From Desulfomonile tiedjei (GTDB lineage: Bacteria > Desulfobacterota > Desulfomonilia > Desulfomonilales > Desulfomonilaceae): DNA of 64,000 nt. The notes below the pieces were generated by a model. It did not search any database. It saw only the letters and a list, made by a program, of their open reading frames with translations, and was not told where the DNA came from. A program made the position numbers and the translations under genes. Every line of letters begins with the position of its first letter. Position 1 is the stretch's first letter. Location: positions 1 through 64,000 of the forward strand of contig JACRDG010000039.1 of NCBI GenBank assembly GCA_016218715.1, in the 5' to 3' direction. Below are positions 9,288 through 18,314 of this stretch, in pieces.

Positions 9288-9881
9288 TTGAATCGTGAAC
9301 TGCTCAAGTCCATTGTTGAAGGCGTGATCTTCGCGGTTCAGGAGCCGGTGACCCTGGATTCCCTCGCGAGGGTCCTCGACGGAGTCTCACCGGAGGAGAT
9401 CCGTTCTGTCTTGGCTGAACTGGAAGGGGAGTATACGCGGCGAAACCGGGGGTTTGTTCTCACGAGGGTCGCGGGCGGGTATCAGTTTCGGTCCCTGCCG
9501 AGTATCGCTGGCTGGATCCTGGAAATGAGAAGAACCAAGCCCTCTAGGCTCAGCCGGGCCGCCCTGGAAACTCTTTCCATCGTCGCGTACAACCAGCCCG
9601 TCACCAAGCATCAAATAGAACAGATCCGCGGGGTCGAAAGCTCCGGTCCGCTGCGCAGCCTCCTGGAACGAGAACTGATCGTGGTAGTGGGCCGCAGGGA
9701 TATCGCAGGTAGGCCGCTACTGTACGGGACTTCCAAGCGATTCCTCGAGGTGTTCGGCCTCCCCGACCTTGTCTCCCTACCGCCCCTTCCGGAGATGGAA
9801 ACGCTCACCGAACCAGAGGAGTCGATTCCTCCGGAAGAATCGGATGAAGATATTCAAACGGAGCCGCATTCAGAGGACTAA
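9288..9881 (+). CDS. scpB: Segregation and condensation protein B
   Basis: ScpB is the winged-helix partner of the SMC-ScpA complex in chromosome segregation. The 197-residue protein shows the two winged-helix halves typical of the family, with LSIVAYNQPVTKHQIEQIRGV and GRPLLYGTSKRFLEVFGL as diagnostic stretches, then an acidic Pro/Glu-rich tail. It starts at TTG 9288; nearby in-frame ATGs are absent and the two out-of-frame ATGs run into stops at once. scpA, normally its neighbour, is not next to it here. It is divergent from the glycosyltransferase, sharing a 187-base upstream region. Confidence 0.93.
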   Translation: MNRELLKSIVEGVIFAVQEPVTLDSLARVLDGVSPEEIRSVLAELEGEYTRRNRGFVLTRVAGGYQFRSLPSIAGWILEMRRTKPSRLSRAALETLSIVAYNQPVTKHQIEQIRGVESSGPLRSLLERELIVVVGRRDIAGRPLLYGTSKRFLEVFGLPDLVSLPPLPEMETLTEPEESIPPEESDEDIQTEPHSED

Positions 9882-9973
9882 CGTCGGGGTACCTTCATTC
9901 TGAAAATCCCGCGTCAGGCGATGCCCCCGAACCTCAGAGGTGCTAATATAGGGCTGCACCTTTAGACTGTCCC

Positions 9974-10085
9974 TCATTCCGGCGAAGGCCGGAATCCAGG
10001 ACAGCACGAGCGGTTTCCGGCCCTGGCCTTCGATCCGGATTCCATCCAGACAAGATCTGGACCGGCCTCCGCCGGGGTGACGTCG
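9974..10085 (+). repeat. Dispersed palindromic repeat, family 1, copy 1
   Basis: It starts TCATTCCGGCGAAGGCCGGA, forming a short hairpin, and ends GCCTCCGCCGGGGTGACG. It sits between convergent scpB and ugd. Four other copies occur at 11645, 48387 (inverted), 55686 and 59693. The architecture resembles REP/BIME elements, which are non-coding. Confidence 0.8.
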
Positions 10086-10166
10086 CTCTTCTTGAGGCCG
10101 CTGGATGCATTCACAGAAGCGTGCCCTGAGAGTTAGCGGCCGACCACCAGCCCCCTTCAAGCACCT

Positions 10167-11468
10167 CTACCTGCCGATACAATAGTAGGTGAATCCTCTT
10201 TCCAGCATCTTCTTGGGTTCGTACAGATTCCTGCCGTCGAAGATCACCGGTTCGGTGAGCAACTCCTTGATTTTATCGAAATCAGGGTATCGGAAGACAT
10301 TCCACTCGGTGACAATAATCAGTGCGTCCGCGCCCTCGAGGCATTCGTAGTTGCCGACCGCGTATTCGATGGAATCGCCCAGGAGCCGCCCGGCATTCTC
10401 CATGGCCACCGGATCGAAGGCCCTTACCCGAGCCCCTTTGTCGAGGAGGGTCCGTATGACGTCGAGAGCCGGCGCCTCGCGGATGTCGTCGGTCCGCGGC
10501 TTGAAACTAAGACCCCACAGAGCGAACAGCTTATCCCGCAACCCGTGCTCGCCGTAATGGTTCAGGATCTTTCTGATGAAATGCTGCCGCTGGCCTTTGT
10601 TCGCGGCCTGGACCGCCTCGAGGATCGTGAGCGGAATCTCCTTCTCGACAGCAGTCCTGGTGAGCGCATCCACATCTTTCGGAAAACAGGAGCCCCCATA
10701 CCCGAGGCCTGGAAACAGAAACTGAGGGCCGATCCGCTGATCCGATCCGATGCCGATCCGAACCATTTCGACGTCGGCTCCCACGCGTTCGCACAGCCTC
10801 GAAAGCTCGTTAATGAACGAGATCTTGGTCGCGAGCAGCCCATTGGCCGCGTATTTGGTCATCTCAGAGGACGCGATGTCCATGATCAGGATCGGCTTGC
10901 CGGTCCGCACAAACGGGCTGTACAGCTCCTTCAGGATCTCACCCACCCGGACGTCGTCCACGCCCATGACGACCCGGTCCGGTTTCATGCAATCGTCGAT
11001 CGCGTTCCCTTCTTTCAGAAACTCCGGATTGGATGCCACGTCGAACGGATGCTGGGTCTCCTGCGCGATAATCGCCTTCACTTTCTGAGTAGTTCCCACG
11101 GGAACGGTGCTCTTCGTGACGACGATCTTGTACGTGGTCATGGTCTTGCCGATGGAGCGCGCGACCTCGAAAACGTACTTCAGATCGGCAGCCCCATTAT
11201 CATCGGGCGGGGTCCCGACCGCGATGAAGTTTATGAGGGATCGCTCGATGGTATACTCGAGATCGGTGGTGAAATGCAGCCGTTTCTCGGCCACGTTTCT
11301 CGCGATCATGGGCTCCAGGCCCGGCTCGTATATGGGGATCCTCCCGTCGATGAGACTCTGGATCCGGGTCTCGTCCACATCCATGATGGTCACATCGTTT
11401 CCCATCTCTGCAAAGCACGTTCCGGTAACAAGCCCTACGTATCCGGCACCAATCACGCCCACATGCAT
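10167..11468 (-). CDS. ugd: UDP-glucose 6-dehydrogenase
   Basis: It oxidises UDP-glucose to UDP-glucuronate with two NAD+. The 433 residues begin with the NAD fold GVIGAGYVGLVTG, have VTKSTVPVGT and NPEFLKEGNA, and place the catalytic Cys in GYGGSCFPKDV at about residue 261. The central and C-terminal UDP-binding domains are complete. I chose ATG 11468 (AGAGG eight bases upstream) over a TTG two codons earlier. It stands alone between repeat-rich gaps. The UDPGP-type pyrophosphorylase and phosphohexomutase at 62-64 kb would supply UDP-glucose, pointing to glucuronate-containing envelope polysaccharide. Confidence 0.95.
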   Translation of the reverse strand: MHVGVIGAGYVGLVTGTCFAEMGNDVTIMDVDETRIQSLIDGRIPIYEPGLEPMIARNVAEKRLHFTTDLEYTIERSLINFIAVGTPPDDNGAADLKYVFEVARSIGKTMTTYKIVVTKSTVPVGTTQKVKAIIAQETQHPFDVASNPEFLKEGNAIDDCMKPDRVVMGVDDVRVGEILKELYSPFVRTGKPILIMDIASSEMTKYAANGLLATKISFINELSRLCERVGADVEMVRIGIGSDQRIGPQFLFPGLGYGGSCFPKDVDALTRTAVEKEIPLTILEAVQAANKGQRQHFIRKILNHYGEHGLRDKLFALWGLSFKPRTDDIREAPALDVIRTLLDKGARVRAFDPVAMENAGRLLGDSIEYAVGNYECLEGADALIIVTEWNVFRYPDFDKIKELLTEPVIFDGRNLYEPKKMLERGFTYYCIGR

Positions 11469-12075
11469 ACGCAATACCTCTTCGCCTTCAGACTGCCGAT
11501 CCCGCGGGAGCCGCGAATAAAACAGGAATTATACACCAGCCGCGATCCGCGCTCCAAGCAAATTTGCGTCCGCATGAGACCGTTTCCTTACGCGGGGCAT
11601 TTGAGTGCTCAACCCGGGCCATATGAAACGGGACCCTGCTACCGGTCATTCCGGCGGAGGCCGAAATCCGGTTCCGTGCAGCGCCGGATTCGACATCTCG
11701 TGAACCCCGCCCCCTGCGGGGGACTCCGATCCGGGGTTCGCCGGGGTGACGAGGTCAGGCCACCGGCTTGTCGTTGCATCAATAGCGTCGAACTCTTGGC
11801 TCGGATAGCTGAGTGGTTACTCCGCATGGGACCGTTCGGTTACTCGTGAAGGCGGAGGAGATATTCCATCAGAGGGTTCCCCTGTCGTCCATCAAGTTCA
11901 TGCACTGCTGAACAAGCCGGCAGCGGCATCTGCTGCAGAGTGGCCGGCAAGATGCCGGCCCACTAAACAGCCGGTAACAGGCACCCCAGGCGATACGCCG
12001 CACTGGCGAAATCGAGCACGAAGGAATAGGGCCGGGGCTGTCCCGCATACACCAGCTCTGGCGCCGCGTCTCGGG
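11469..12075. other. Repeat-rich intergenic region, no gene seen
   Basis: It holds a family 1 repeat (11645-11751), a flanking segment shared with 59822-59880 (11763-11821), and an inverted fragment of repeat family 2 (11938-11965). The remainder shows no credible reading frame. ugd (leftward) leaves from its left edge and the nfo gene ends at its right edge. Confidence 0.6.
11645..11821 (+). repeat. Composite dispersed repeat: family 1 copy 2 plus shared flank
   Basis: The family 1 unit (11645-11751) runs from GTCATTCCGGCGGAGGCC to GTTCGCCGGGGTGACG. It is followed by a flank at 11763-11821 containing GGCTTGTCGTTGCATCA and GGATAGCTGAGTGGTTACT. A matching unit plus flank lies at 59693-59880, so the element is longer than the REP-like core. 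Confidence 0.75.
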
Positions 12076-13026
12076 TCAGGCGGTCTTTCGGGGAGCCTGC
12101 CGGGAAATCAGGCTTCTCAAGAGACCGAGGTTAATCGGGTCCATGTCGGTCCCGTCGCGCTCTTTGGGGGTTTCGAGCAGCTTGGGAATCCTTCGTAAAC
12201 GAGGATCGTTCATGATCGTGCGAAAGAACTCCAGGCCGAGCATCCCCTCCCCGATGTGCTCGTGACGATCCACCCTGCTCCCCAACCCCTTTTTCGCGTC
12301 ATTGAGATGGACCGCGGTCAAGCGCTGCAGCCCCACGAGCCGGTCGAACCGCTCGATGAACGCGTCGTACCCCGCGGGGTCACGCAGATCGTAACCCGCG
12401 GCGAAGGCGTGACACGAATCCAGGCACACACCCAGACGATCCGGCTGGGCACAGTCGTTCACGATCCGGGCGAGATGCTCCAGAGAGTAGCCCAATGCGG
12501 TCCCCTGGCCTGCCGTATTTTCGACCGCGATCTTCACGCGGTAGCCGCTCGTCTCTTTCAGCAGGGTATCGAACGATGCGATGACCGATCTGAGTCCGGC
12601 GTCCTCACCCGACCCGGTATGGGCACCCGGGTGCATGATCAGTAAAGGGATTGCCAGTTCTTCCGCTCGGTCCAGTTCCTCCCGAAACGCGGCGATGGAG
12701 GTGTGGAGCAGAGCGGGCTTCGGGGAAGCAAGGTTGATCAAATACCCGTCGTGTGCGACGACCGCCATCCCCGCGCGCTCGCGTGCTTCTTTGAACGCTC
12801 GCACGTCGTCCGCGGCAAGCGGCTTGGCACGCCACTGGTTCGCATTTTTGGTGAAAATCTGGATTGCGGTGCAACCGAGTGCTTCACCCCGGCCGATGGC
12901 CAGGCTCACGCTCCCCTGAATGGACACATGAACCCCCAGCAGCGGCGCTGCGCCACTCGAGCGGGATCCATCGCTCCCTAGCGCCTTTTCGCTGCCCGCC
13001 CGCGTCTTCTCCGGTCTCTCCTTCAT
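12076..13026 (-). CDS. nfo: Endonuclease IV (apurinic/apyrimidinic endonuclease)
   Basis: Nfo cleaves DNA 5' to abasic sites in base-excision repair, using a trinuclear zinc centre in a TIM barrel. The 316 residues contain the family blocks GVHVSIQGS, HDGYLINLASP, MHPGAH, ENTAGQGT, CLDSCHAFAAGYD and HLNDAKKGLGSRVDRHEHIG, which carry the His, Glu and Asp zinc ligands. It has about 28 extra residues at the N-terminus before the barrel. The ATG at 13026 has GGGGGTGA upstream. It is divergent from the thioesterase gene across a 205-base gap. It is complete, with no missing ligand noticed. Confidence 0.94.
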   Translation of the reverse strand: MKERPEKTRAGSEKALGSDGSRSSGAAPLLGVHVSIQGSVSLAIGRGEALGCTAIQIFTKNANQWRAKPLAADDVRAFKEARERAGMAVVAHDGYLINLASPKPALLHTSIAAFREELDRAEELAIPLLIMHPGAHTGSGEDAGLRSVIASFDTLLKETSGYRVKIAVENTAGQGTALGYSLEHLARIVNDCAQPDRLGVCLDSCHAFAAGYDLRDPAGYDAFIERFDRLVGLQRLTAVHLNDAKKGLGSRVDRHEHIGEGMLGLEFFRTIMNDPRLRRIPKLLETPKERDGTDMDPINLGLLRSLISRQAPRKTA

Positions 13027-13231
13027 GGCTCACCCCCGATACGATGCCCCTCGCCGGCCGATCCGTCCCGATCGAGTGGAGACAACCTTCCCAGAACATA
13101 ATCATGACCCGCAAGAACGCACGAAAACGATCGAGCCCCCTCCCCTGCAATTCCCCGAGCGGCCGTACTATGGTAATATCCTGGCGCCCATCGGGCAAAC
13201 AGGCATTATCCGCAGAAACGAGCGACGAATC

Positions 13232-13663
13232 ATGAAACCGGAAGCATCTGCCGACAAGAATGTGGCTCCGCCAACGGAGCGCCTGTTTGAATGCAAGGTC
13301 TATTACGAAGACACGGACTGCATGGGCGTGGTTTATCACGCCAACTATTTGAAATATCTGGAGCGCGCTCGCTCCGAGTACGTCGAGGACCGCCTGGCCA
13401 GTATCGCTGAGTACCATGACCGCGGCTTCCTGTTCATGGTCCACAAGATAGAAATCGCCTTTCACTCGCCTGCTCGGCTGGGCGAAAACCTGGTGATCAG
13501 GACTTGGATCGATCATACAACCCGCTATCGGGTCGTTGCGAAACAAATTGTTACAAAGAAAGGGGAACCGAGAGACTACCTCGTCACCGCGACCGTCACG
13601 CTCGTGACGGTGGGGGATGACGGGCAACTCAAAGAGGTTCCGGCGGAATTCCATGACCTGTGA
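13232..13663 (+). CDS. ybgC: YbgC-type acyl-CoA thioesterase (hot-dog fold)
   Basis: A 143-residue single hot-dog domain hydrolysing acyl-CoA thioesters. The catalytic Asp lies in YYEDTDCMGVVYHANYLKYL, the usual YbgC/FadM signature, and VKQIV/RVVAKQ-type strands follow. The ATG at 13232 gives the normal family length; the frame extends upstream to 13025 but that portion overlaps the nfo promoter region and looks random. Its stop overlaps the start of the next gene by 11 bases. In many Proteobacteria ybgC adjoins tol-pal; here that cluster is absent, so the physiological substrate is open. Confidence 0.88.
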   Translation: MKPEASADKNVAPPTERLFECKVYYEDTDCMGVVYHANYLKYLERARSEYVEDRLASIAEYHDRGFLFMVHKIEIAFHSPARLGENLVIRTWIDHTTRYRVVAKQIVTKKGEPRDYLVTATVTLVTVGDDGQLKEVPAEFHDL

Positions 13664-14576
13664 CCCATCGCGTACCATGGGTGCTGTCGATCATCCAGCC
13701 GAACTGAGGCGTATCTTGCGGAGCCTGCAGGGAAGAATCATCGCTGGCGCCGTCCTCGTGCTTCTTGCTTTTGGTCACGCCGCTGGCGCGGCTTCCACGG
13801 AAGGAGTCGACGGATCGATCGACAAGGCTCTCAAGGGAGCAGGCTTGACGCGGCAACTGGAAACGCTGGGACAAGCCATGCTCCTTGCGCTTCCCGAGGA
13901 CGCGATACCCGAAAGAAGGACGAGAAACGAGGCAGCCTCGTTGATGAACCGCTCCGCGAGCAAGGAAGCCCTGCTAGCTGCGGTTCGTTCCTCGGTGAAG
14001 GAGGATCTGGACGGGGACAGCCTCGACAAAGTAGTGCAGTTCTACGATTCGCGGCCCGGAAAGAAAGCCGGAAACGGCATGGCTGAGGGCCTGGAACCTG
14101 CCGCGATACGAAGGGCCAGAGAAGGGCGGAAATTCGCGGTCTCGCTCAGCGAAGCGAGGATCGAGACGCTTCAGCGGATCATCTCTGCCCAGGGAGTGGT
14201 CGCGGCGAACGCGGCCCTTCTAAAGGTCACGATCCACGGCCTCGTTGACGGCTCTGGGTCGGACAACACAGACGCATCGAGGGCCGAAGGGCAGAAGGCG
14301 CGGGTAAAGGCAATAGAAAAGGCGATTCTCGCGGACAAACAGAGGACCCAGGAGACGGCGCTCATCTCGTACGCTCACGCCCTGAGGTCTCTGGATGACG
14401 AAGACCTTCAGGCACTGGCTGTGTTCCAGGAGAGTGAGCCTGCCCAGCGGTTCCAGCGTGCAGTTCAGCGGGGACTTGAACGCGCGGTCTATACTGCTGC
14501 TCGGGAACTCGGGGAGCTCATCTCCAAACAGCCTGCTCCGACCCGGGGCAGGACCGGAGGCGCCTCTGAACAGTGA
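13653..14576 (+). CDS. Secreted DUF2059-like protein
   Basis: A 307-residue protein with an N-terminal hydrophobic segment (about residues 27-47, IIAGAVLVLLAFGHAAGAAS) that looks like a signal peptide. The mature part has a DUF2059-type motif, VVQFYDSRPGKK, and a second degenerate version, LAVFQESEPAQRF, consistent with two helical repeats. The function of this family is not established. I chose ATG 13653, coupled to the preceding stop, with GGCGG upstream; ATG 13677 is an alternative. It forms a run with the thioesterase and the next exported protein ahead of uvrB. Confidence 0.65.
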   Translation: MTCDPSRTMGAVDHPAELRRILRSLQGRIIAGAVLVLLAFGHAAGAASTEGVDGSIDKALKGAGLTRQLETLGQAMLLALPEDAIPERRTRNEAASLMNRSASKEALLAAVRSSVKEDLDGDSLDKVVQFYDSRPGKKAGNGMAEGLEPAAIRRAREGRKFAVSLSEARIETLQRIISAQGVVAANAALLKVTIHGLVDGSGSDNTDASRAEGQKARVKAIEKAILADKQRTQETALISYAHALRSLDDEDLQALAVFQESEPAQRFQRAVQRGLERAVYTAARELGELISKQPAPTRGRTGGASEQ

Positions 14577-14623
14577 GGTCCTCCGCGGCCACAAAAGATT
14601 TGGCAAGAGGCGGAGCCGGCGAG

Positions 14624-15256
14624 ATGACACATCATACTTCGCGCATTACGATTTCCGGGTTATCAGTAAGCTTGAGGCAGCTTGATCTTCGCCGGCTGAA
14701 AGTGGACTGGCATTCCAGGACCCTCGGCCTTTTGTTGCTGTGTTTTGCAGCAATATCGTGCCTTCCGGTATTCGCGGCATCTCCCGCGAAGCAGGACAAG
14801 GCCTACAAGACTTACGTCGACCCGCAACGGCGCTTTTCGTTCGAGTACCCGGCCACGATGAGCGTGAAGTCTCCCAACCCGAATGAAGTGAGAGTTCTTC
14901 ACCCGCAGGCCTCGTTTCGGATTGCCGTGTTCGTGGAAGAACGTTCGGGAAAGACGCCGCTCAGCGCAGACCAACTGTTGGAAGCCTTGACGAAGAAGCT
15001 TCAGGAAGAAAAAAAGGATGTTTCGGTCCTGCAACACGGCAAGTTGCCAAAGCTCGCCGGATCTCAGGCGTACCTCGTTGCGTCCTTCAAGGAACCGAAC
15101 GGGATGGAGTTTGTCCAGTTGGTACAGTACTACGTCGCTCCGGACCGCATCCTCCAAATGACCCTCTCAGACCGTCCCCAGGGATTCGCGAACCTTGCCT
15201 CGGTGATCAAGAGAGTACATAGTTCTTTACGGATACTTGCCCCCGCACTCAGATAA
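14624..15256 (+). CDS. Exported PsbP/DcrB-like protein of unknown function
   Basis: About 210 residues. A hydrophobic stretch (TLGLLLLCFAAISCLPVFAA) preceded by basic residues is probably a signal peptide; the Cys in AISC is not followed by a good lipobox, so I do not call it a lipoprotein. The mature domain (YVDPQRRFSFEYPATM ... VHSSLRIL) has the pattern of PsbP/DcrB-fold proteins: an initial FSFEYP strand and a late AxVIKRVHSSL helix. ATG 14624 follows a purine-rich AGAGGCGGAG tract; GTG 14573, overlapping the previous stop (GTGA), is an alternative. It lies between the DUF2059 gene and uvrB. Confidence 0.6.
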   Translation: MTHHTSRITISGLSVSLRQLDLRRLKVDWHSRTLGLLLLCFAAISCLPVFAASPAKQDKAYKTYVDPQRRFSFEYPATMSVKSPNPNEVRVLHPQASFRIAVFVEERSGKTPLSADQLLEALTKKLQEEKKDVSVLQHGKLPKLAGSQAYLVASFKEPNGMEFVQLVQYYVAPDRILQMTLSDRPQGFANLASVIKRVHSSLRILAPALR

Positions 15257-15369
15257 GGGCGCGGCGGGGAACGCGGCCTTCATTGTGCTGAAGCCCTGCA
15301 TCGCCGGGTGTCAGCCCGCGCGGGGATTTAACATCCACAGAACAGGAAGCTTGAGAAAGACCTCGGCCC

Positions 15370-17364
15370 ATGTCGTCGTTCAAAATCGTCTCGGATTTCG
15401 TACCTAAAGGAGACCAACCTGCCGCGATCGAAGCGCTCGCGGGCGGACTCCAGCAGGGGCTCAAACATCAGGTTTTGCTCGGCGTGACCGGCTCGGGAAA
15501 GACCTACACCATGGCCAACGTAATCGCTGCCGTGGGGAAACCGTCGTTGATCCTCGCACCGAACAAAACGCTTGCCGCCCAGTTGTTCAACGAGTTCCGG
15601 GACCTTTTCCCGCACAACGCAGTGGAATACTTCGTGTCGTATTACGACTACTATCAGCCCGAAGCATACATTCCTCAGACCGATACGTACGTGGAAAAAG
15701 ACTCGAGCATCAACGAAGCCATTGACAAGATGCGACACTCAGCGACCCGCTCACTGCTGGAGAGGAAGGATGTGATCATCGTCGCGTCGGTCTCGTGCAT
15801 CTACGGCCTGGGATCGCCTGAGGCTTACGGGAACATGCTCGTGCATCTGATCAGCACCGAGGAGAGTGATAGGGACCAGGTGCTCAGGAAACTTGTGGAG
15901 ATCCAGTACCAGCGCAATGATATCGACTTTCACCGCGGCACGTTCCGGGTCCGCGGGGATGTGGTCGAGGTCTTCCCGGCTTACGAAGAGTCGCTGGCCA
16001 TACGGATCGAGTTCTTCGGAGACACGGTGGACGGCATCTATGAGATCGATCCCTTGCTTGGGAAGGTGATCCGGCCTCTGGAGCGGGTGGCTATCTATCC
16101 GGCCAGCCACTATGTGACGGAGCGATCCCGGTCGCTGCAATCAGCGGACCTCATCCTGGAAGAGATGAAGGACCGAGTTGAATTCTACAGGTCGGAGAAC
16201 CGGCTCATCGAGGCACAGCGCATCGAGGAACGGACCCGCTTTGACGTGGAAATGCTGAAAGAAATGGGATACTGCAACGGCATCGAGAACTATTCCCGGT
16301 ATCTCACCGGCCGCCAGGCGGGAGAGCCCCCTCCGACGCTGCTCGATTATTTTCCGGATGATTCCCTGTTCTTCATCGACGAATCGCACGTGTCGGTCCC
16401 TCAGCTTTCCGGGATGTTCCGAGGCGATCGATCCAGGAAGCAAAACCTGGTCAATTACGGTTTCCGGCTCCCCAGCGCCCTGGATAACAGGCCGCTGATG
16501 TTCGAGGAGTTCGAGGCCCACGTAAATCAGGTGATTTACGTCTCCGCGACGCCGGGACAGTATGAGCTGAAAAAGGCCCAAGCACCACCGGTGCAACAGG
16601 TGATCCGCCCTACCGGTTTGATGGACCCGGTCATGGAATTGCGTCCTGCCTCCAACCAGGTGGACGACCTGCTCCACGAGATCCGCATACGGGTCGAAAA
16701 GGGGCATCGAGTGCTGGTCACTACCCTCACCAAGAGGATGGCCGAAGATCTCACCGAGTATTACGGGGGCCTGGGCATACTGGTCAAGTACCTCCATTCG
16801 GAGATCCACACCATCGAGCGGATGGAAATTATACGAGATTTGCGGCTTGGTGAATTTGACGTTCTGATAGGGATCAATTTGCTGCGAGAAGGGCTGGACA
16901 TTCCCGAAGTCTCGCTTGTGGCCATTCTCGACGGCGACAAAGAAGGGTTTCTCCGGTCCGAGAGGTCGCTGATTCAGACCGCGGGTCGGGCTGCGCGCAA
17001 CGTGGACGGCACGGTGATCATTTATGCAGACCGGGTAACCGACTCTATCCAGCGGGCTGTCGAGGAGACGACCCGGCGCCGGGCCATTCAAATGGAATAC
17101 AATACCGTGAACGGAATCACCCCGGAGACCGTTCGCAAGCATATCTCCGACGTTCTCTCCTCACTGGCGGAGCGGGATTACGTCACGGTGGAAGTCGAAG
17201 CGGACGAAGATCTCGAAAACATCGCGCCGGAGCACATCAAGAAAGTCATCGAGCAACTGACCAGGCAGATGTTCGACGCTGCCCGGGACCTCGAGTTCGA
17301 GAAAGCCGCACAACTCAGGGACCGCATCAGGGCCCTCGAAGAGAAGCACGTCAGGTGTGGATAG
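15370..17364 (+). CDS. uvrB: Excinuclease ABC subunit B
   Basis: UvrB is the damage-verification helicase of nucleotide excision repair, loaded by UvrA and recruiting UvrC. At 664 residues it is full length. Visible blocks are Walker [11 protein letters not shown], the beta-hairpin [12 protein letters not shown] that clamps DNA, the DEAD-like FIDESHV, and helicase motifs V-VI near [14 protein letters not shown] and [11 protein letters not shown]-terminal UVR motif around [18 protein letters not shown] binds UvrC. No strong ribosome site is seen before ATG 15370. It ends with TAG, showing TAG is used as a normal stop here. Confidence 0.97.
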   Translation: MSSFKIVSDFVPKGDQPAAIEALAGGLQQGLKHQVLLGVTGSGKTYTMANVIAAVGKPSLILAPNKTLAAQLFNEFRDLFPHNAVEYFVSYYDYYQPEAYIPQTDTYVEKDSSINEAIDKMRHSATRSLLERKDVIIVASVSCIYGLGSPEAYGNMLVHLISTEESDRDQVLRKLVEIQYQRNDIDFHRGTFRVRGDVVEVFPAYEESLAIRIEFFGDTVDGIYEIDPLLGKVIRPLERVAIYPASHYVTERSRSLQSADLILEEMKDRVEFYRSENRLIEAQRIEERTRFDVEMLKEMGYCNGIENYSRYLTGRQAGEPPPTLLDYFPDDSLFFIDESHVSVPQLSGMFRGDRSRKQNLVNYGFRLPSALDNRPLMFEEFEAHVNQVIYVSATPGQYELKKAQAPPVQQVIRPTGLMDPVMELRPASNQVDDLLHEIRIRVEKGHRVLVTTLTKRMAEDLTEYYGGLGILVKYLHSEIHTIERMEIIRDLRLGEFDVLIGINLLREGLDIPEVSLVAILDGDKEGFLRSERSLIQTAGRAARNVDGTVIIYADRVTDSIQRAVEETTRRRAIQMEYNTVNGITPETVRKHISDVLSSLAERDYVTVEVEADEDLENIAPEHIKKVIEQLTRQMFDAARDLEFEKAAQLRDRIRALEEKHVRCG

Positions 17365-17439
17365 GTTCTGCCTACTCTCGGCCTATTGCCGCAGAAACGA
17401 ATCGCTGTCGATTCAAAGGTGAATCTCAGACCGGTGATA

Positions 17440-17448
17440 TGCTATAAT
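17440..17448 (+). promoter_or_regulatory. Extended -10 promoter for map
   Basis: TGCTATAAT (17440-17448) is a perfect extended -10 element. The -35 region 17 bases upstream is weak, which an extended -10 can tolerate. It lies 45 bases before the map start, in the short gap after uvrB. Confidence 0.6.
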
Positions 17449-17493
17449 CCATGAAGATGATTACGTGAAGAGCACGAAAGGCGGGCGGAACTC

Positions 17494-18267
17494 GTGAAAC
17501 CCGGGATGATCATACTGAAGACACCGCGCGAAATCGAAGTGATGCGCGAGGCCAATCTCATTATCGCCGACATCCTTGCGAAGATCGGGGACACGATACG
17601 ACCGGGGGTAACGACGGGCGAACTCGACGCGCTGGCGGAAAAGCTGATCCTGAAAGCCAAGGCAAGAGCGGCCTTCAAAGGGTACCAGATGCGTAGTCAG
17701 AAGCCCTACCCCGCGGCCATTTGCGCGTCGGTAAACGAGGAAGTGGTCCACGGTATTCCAGGTCCCCGTGTTCTCAACGAAGGCGACATCGTGGGGGTGG
17801 ACGTGGGGGTCGTGCACAAAGGGTTTGTGGGCGACGCCGCGCGGACCTACCCGGTAGGAGAGATCTCACCCAAGGCCCAGAAACTGCTGGAGGTCACGCG
17901 GGAATCCCTGTACAAGGGGATAGAGAAAGCGGCGGAAGGGAACCGCCTGCACGACATCTCCGCAGCGGTTCAGGAGCATGTGGAGGCTCACGGTTTTGCG
18001 GTCGTGCGCGATTTTGTAGGGCACGGGATCGGTCGCCAGATGCACGAGCCTCCACAGATTCCCAATTACAAGACCGGCGGCTGGAATCCACGCCTGCAGG
18101 CAGGGATGGTCCTGGCCCTGGAACCGATGGTCAACGAAGGCACGTGGCGAATAACTTTGCTGGATGACGAGTGGACCGTGGTGACCGCGGACGGGAAACT
18201 GTCCGCGCACTTCGAGCATTCGGTGGCCATTACGGCCAACGGTCCTCGCATCCTCTCCGAACCGTGA
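17494..18267 (+). CDS. map: Methionine aminopeptidase, type I
   Basis: It removes the initiator Met from nascent proteins; a soluble di-metal enzyme. The 257 residues hold the metal ligands in order: Asp in GVDVGVVHKGFVGDAART (two Asp), His in GHGIGRQMHEPP, Glu in LALEPMVNEG and Glu in FEHSVAIT. There is no N-terminal zinc-finger extension. Translation probably starts at GTG 17494, four codons before ATG 17506, with GGCGG ahead. It has its own promoter after uvrB, and the following kinase gene begins only about 50 bases after its stop, so the two may be cotranscribed. Confidence 0.95.
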   Translation: MKPGMIILKTPREIEVMREANLIIADILAKIGDTIRPGVTTGELDALAEKLILKAKARAAFKGYQMRSQKPYPAAICASVNEEVVHGIPGPRVLNEGDIVGVDVGVVHKGFVGDAARTYPVGEISPKAQKLLEVTRESLYKGIEKAAEGNRLHDISAAVQEHVEAHGFAVVRDFVGHGIGRQMHEPPQIPNYKTGGWNPRLQAGMVLALEPMVNEGTWRITLLDDEWTVVTADGKLSAHFEHSVAITANGPRILSEP

Positions 18268-18314
18268 ATCGCACCGGGGGACGGAAGGTGAACGAGAGAT
18301 ACGGTGAGCGCCTG

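Noticed and set aside
11800-11821. GGATAGCTGAGTGGTTACT resembling a tRNA D-arm
   Set aside because: No anticodon arm, T-arm or acceptor pairing follows; it is part of a dispersed repeat.
10545-11849. Rightward open frame of 434 codons
   Set aside because: Antisense to ugd and running through a dispersed repeat.
16141-17142. Leftward open frame of 333 codons
   Set aside because: Antisense to uvrB, with no protein-like pattern.
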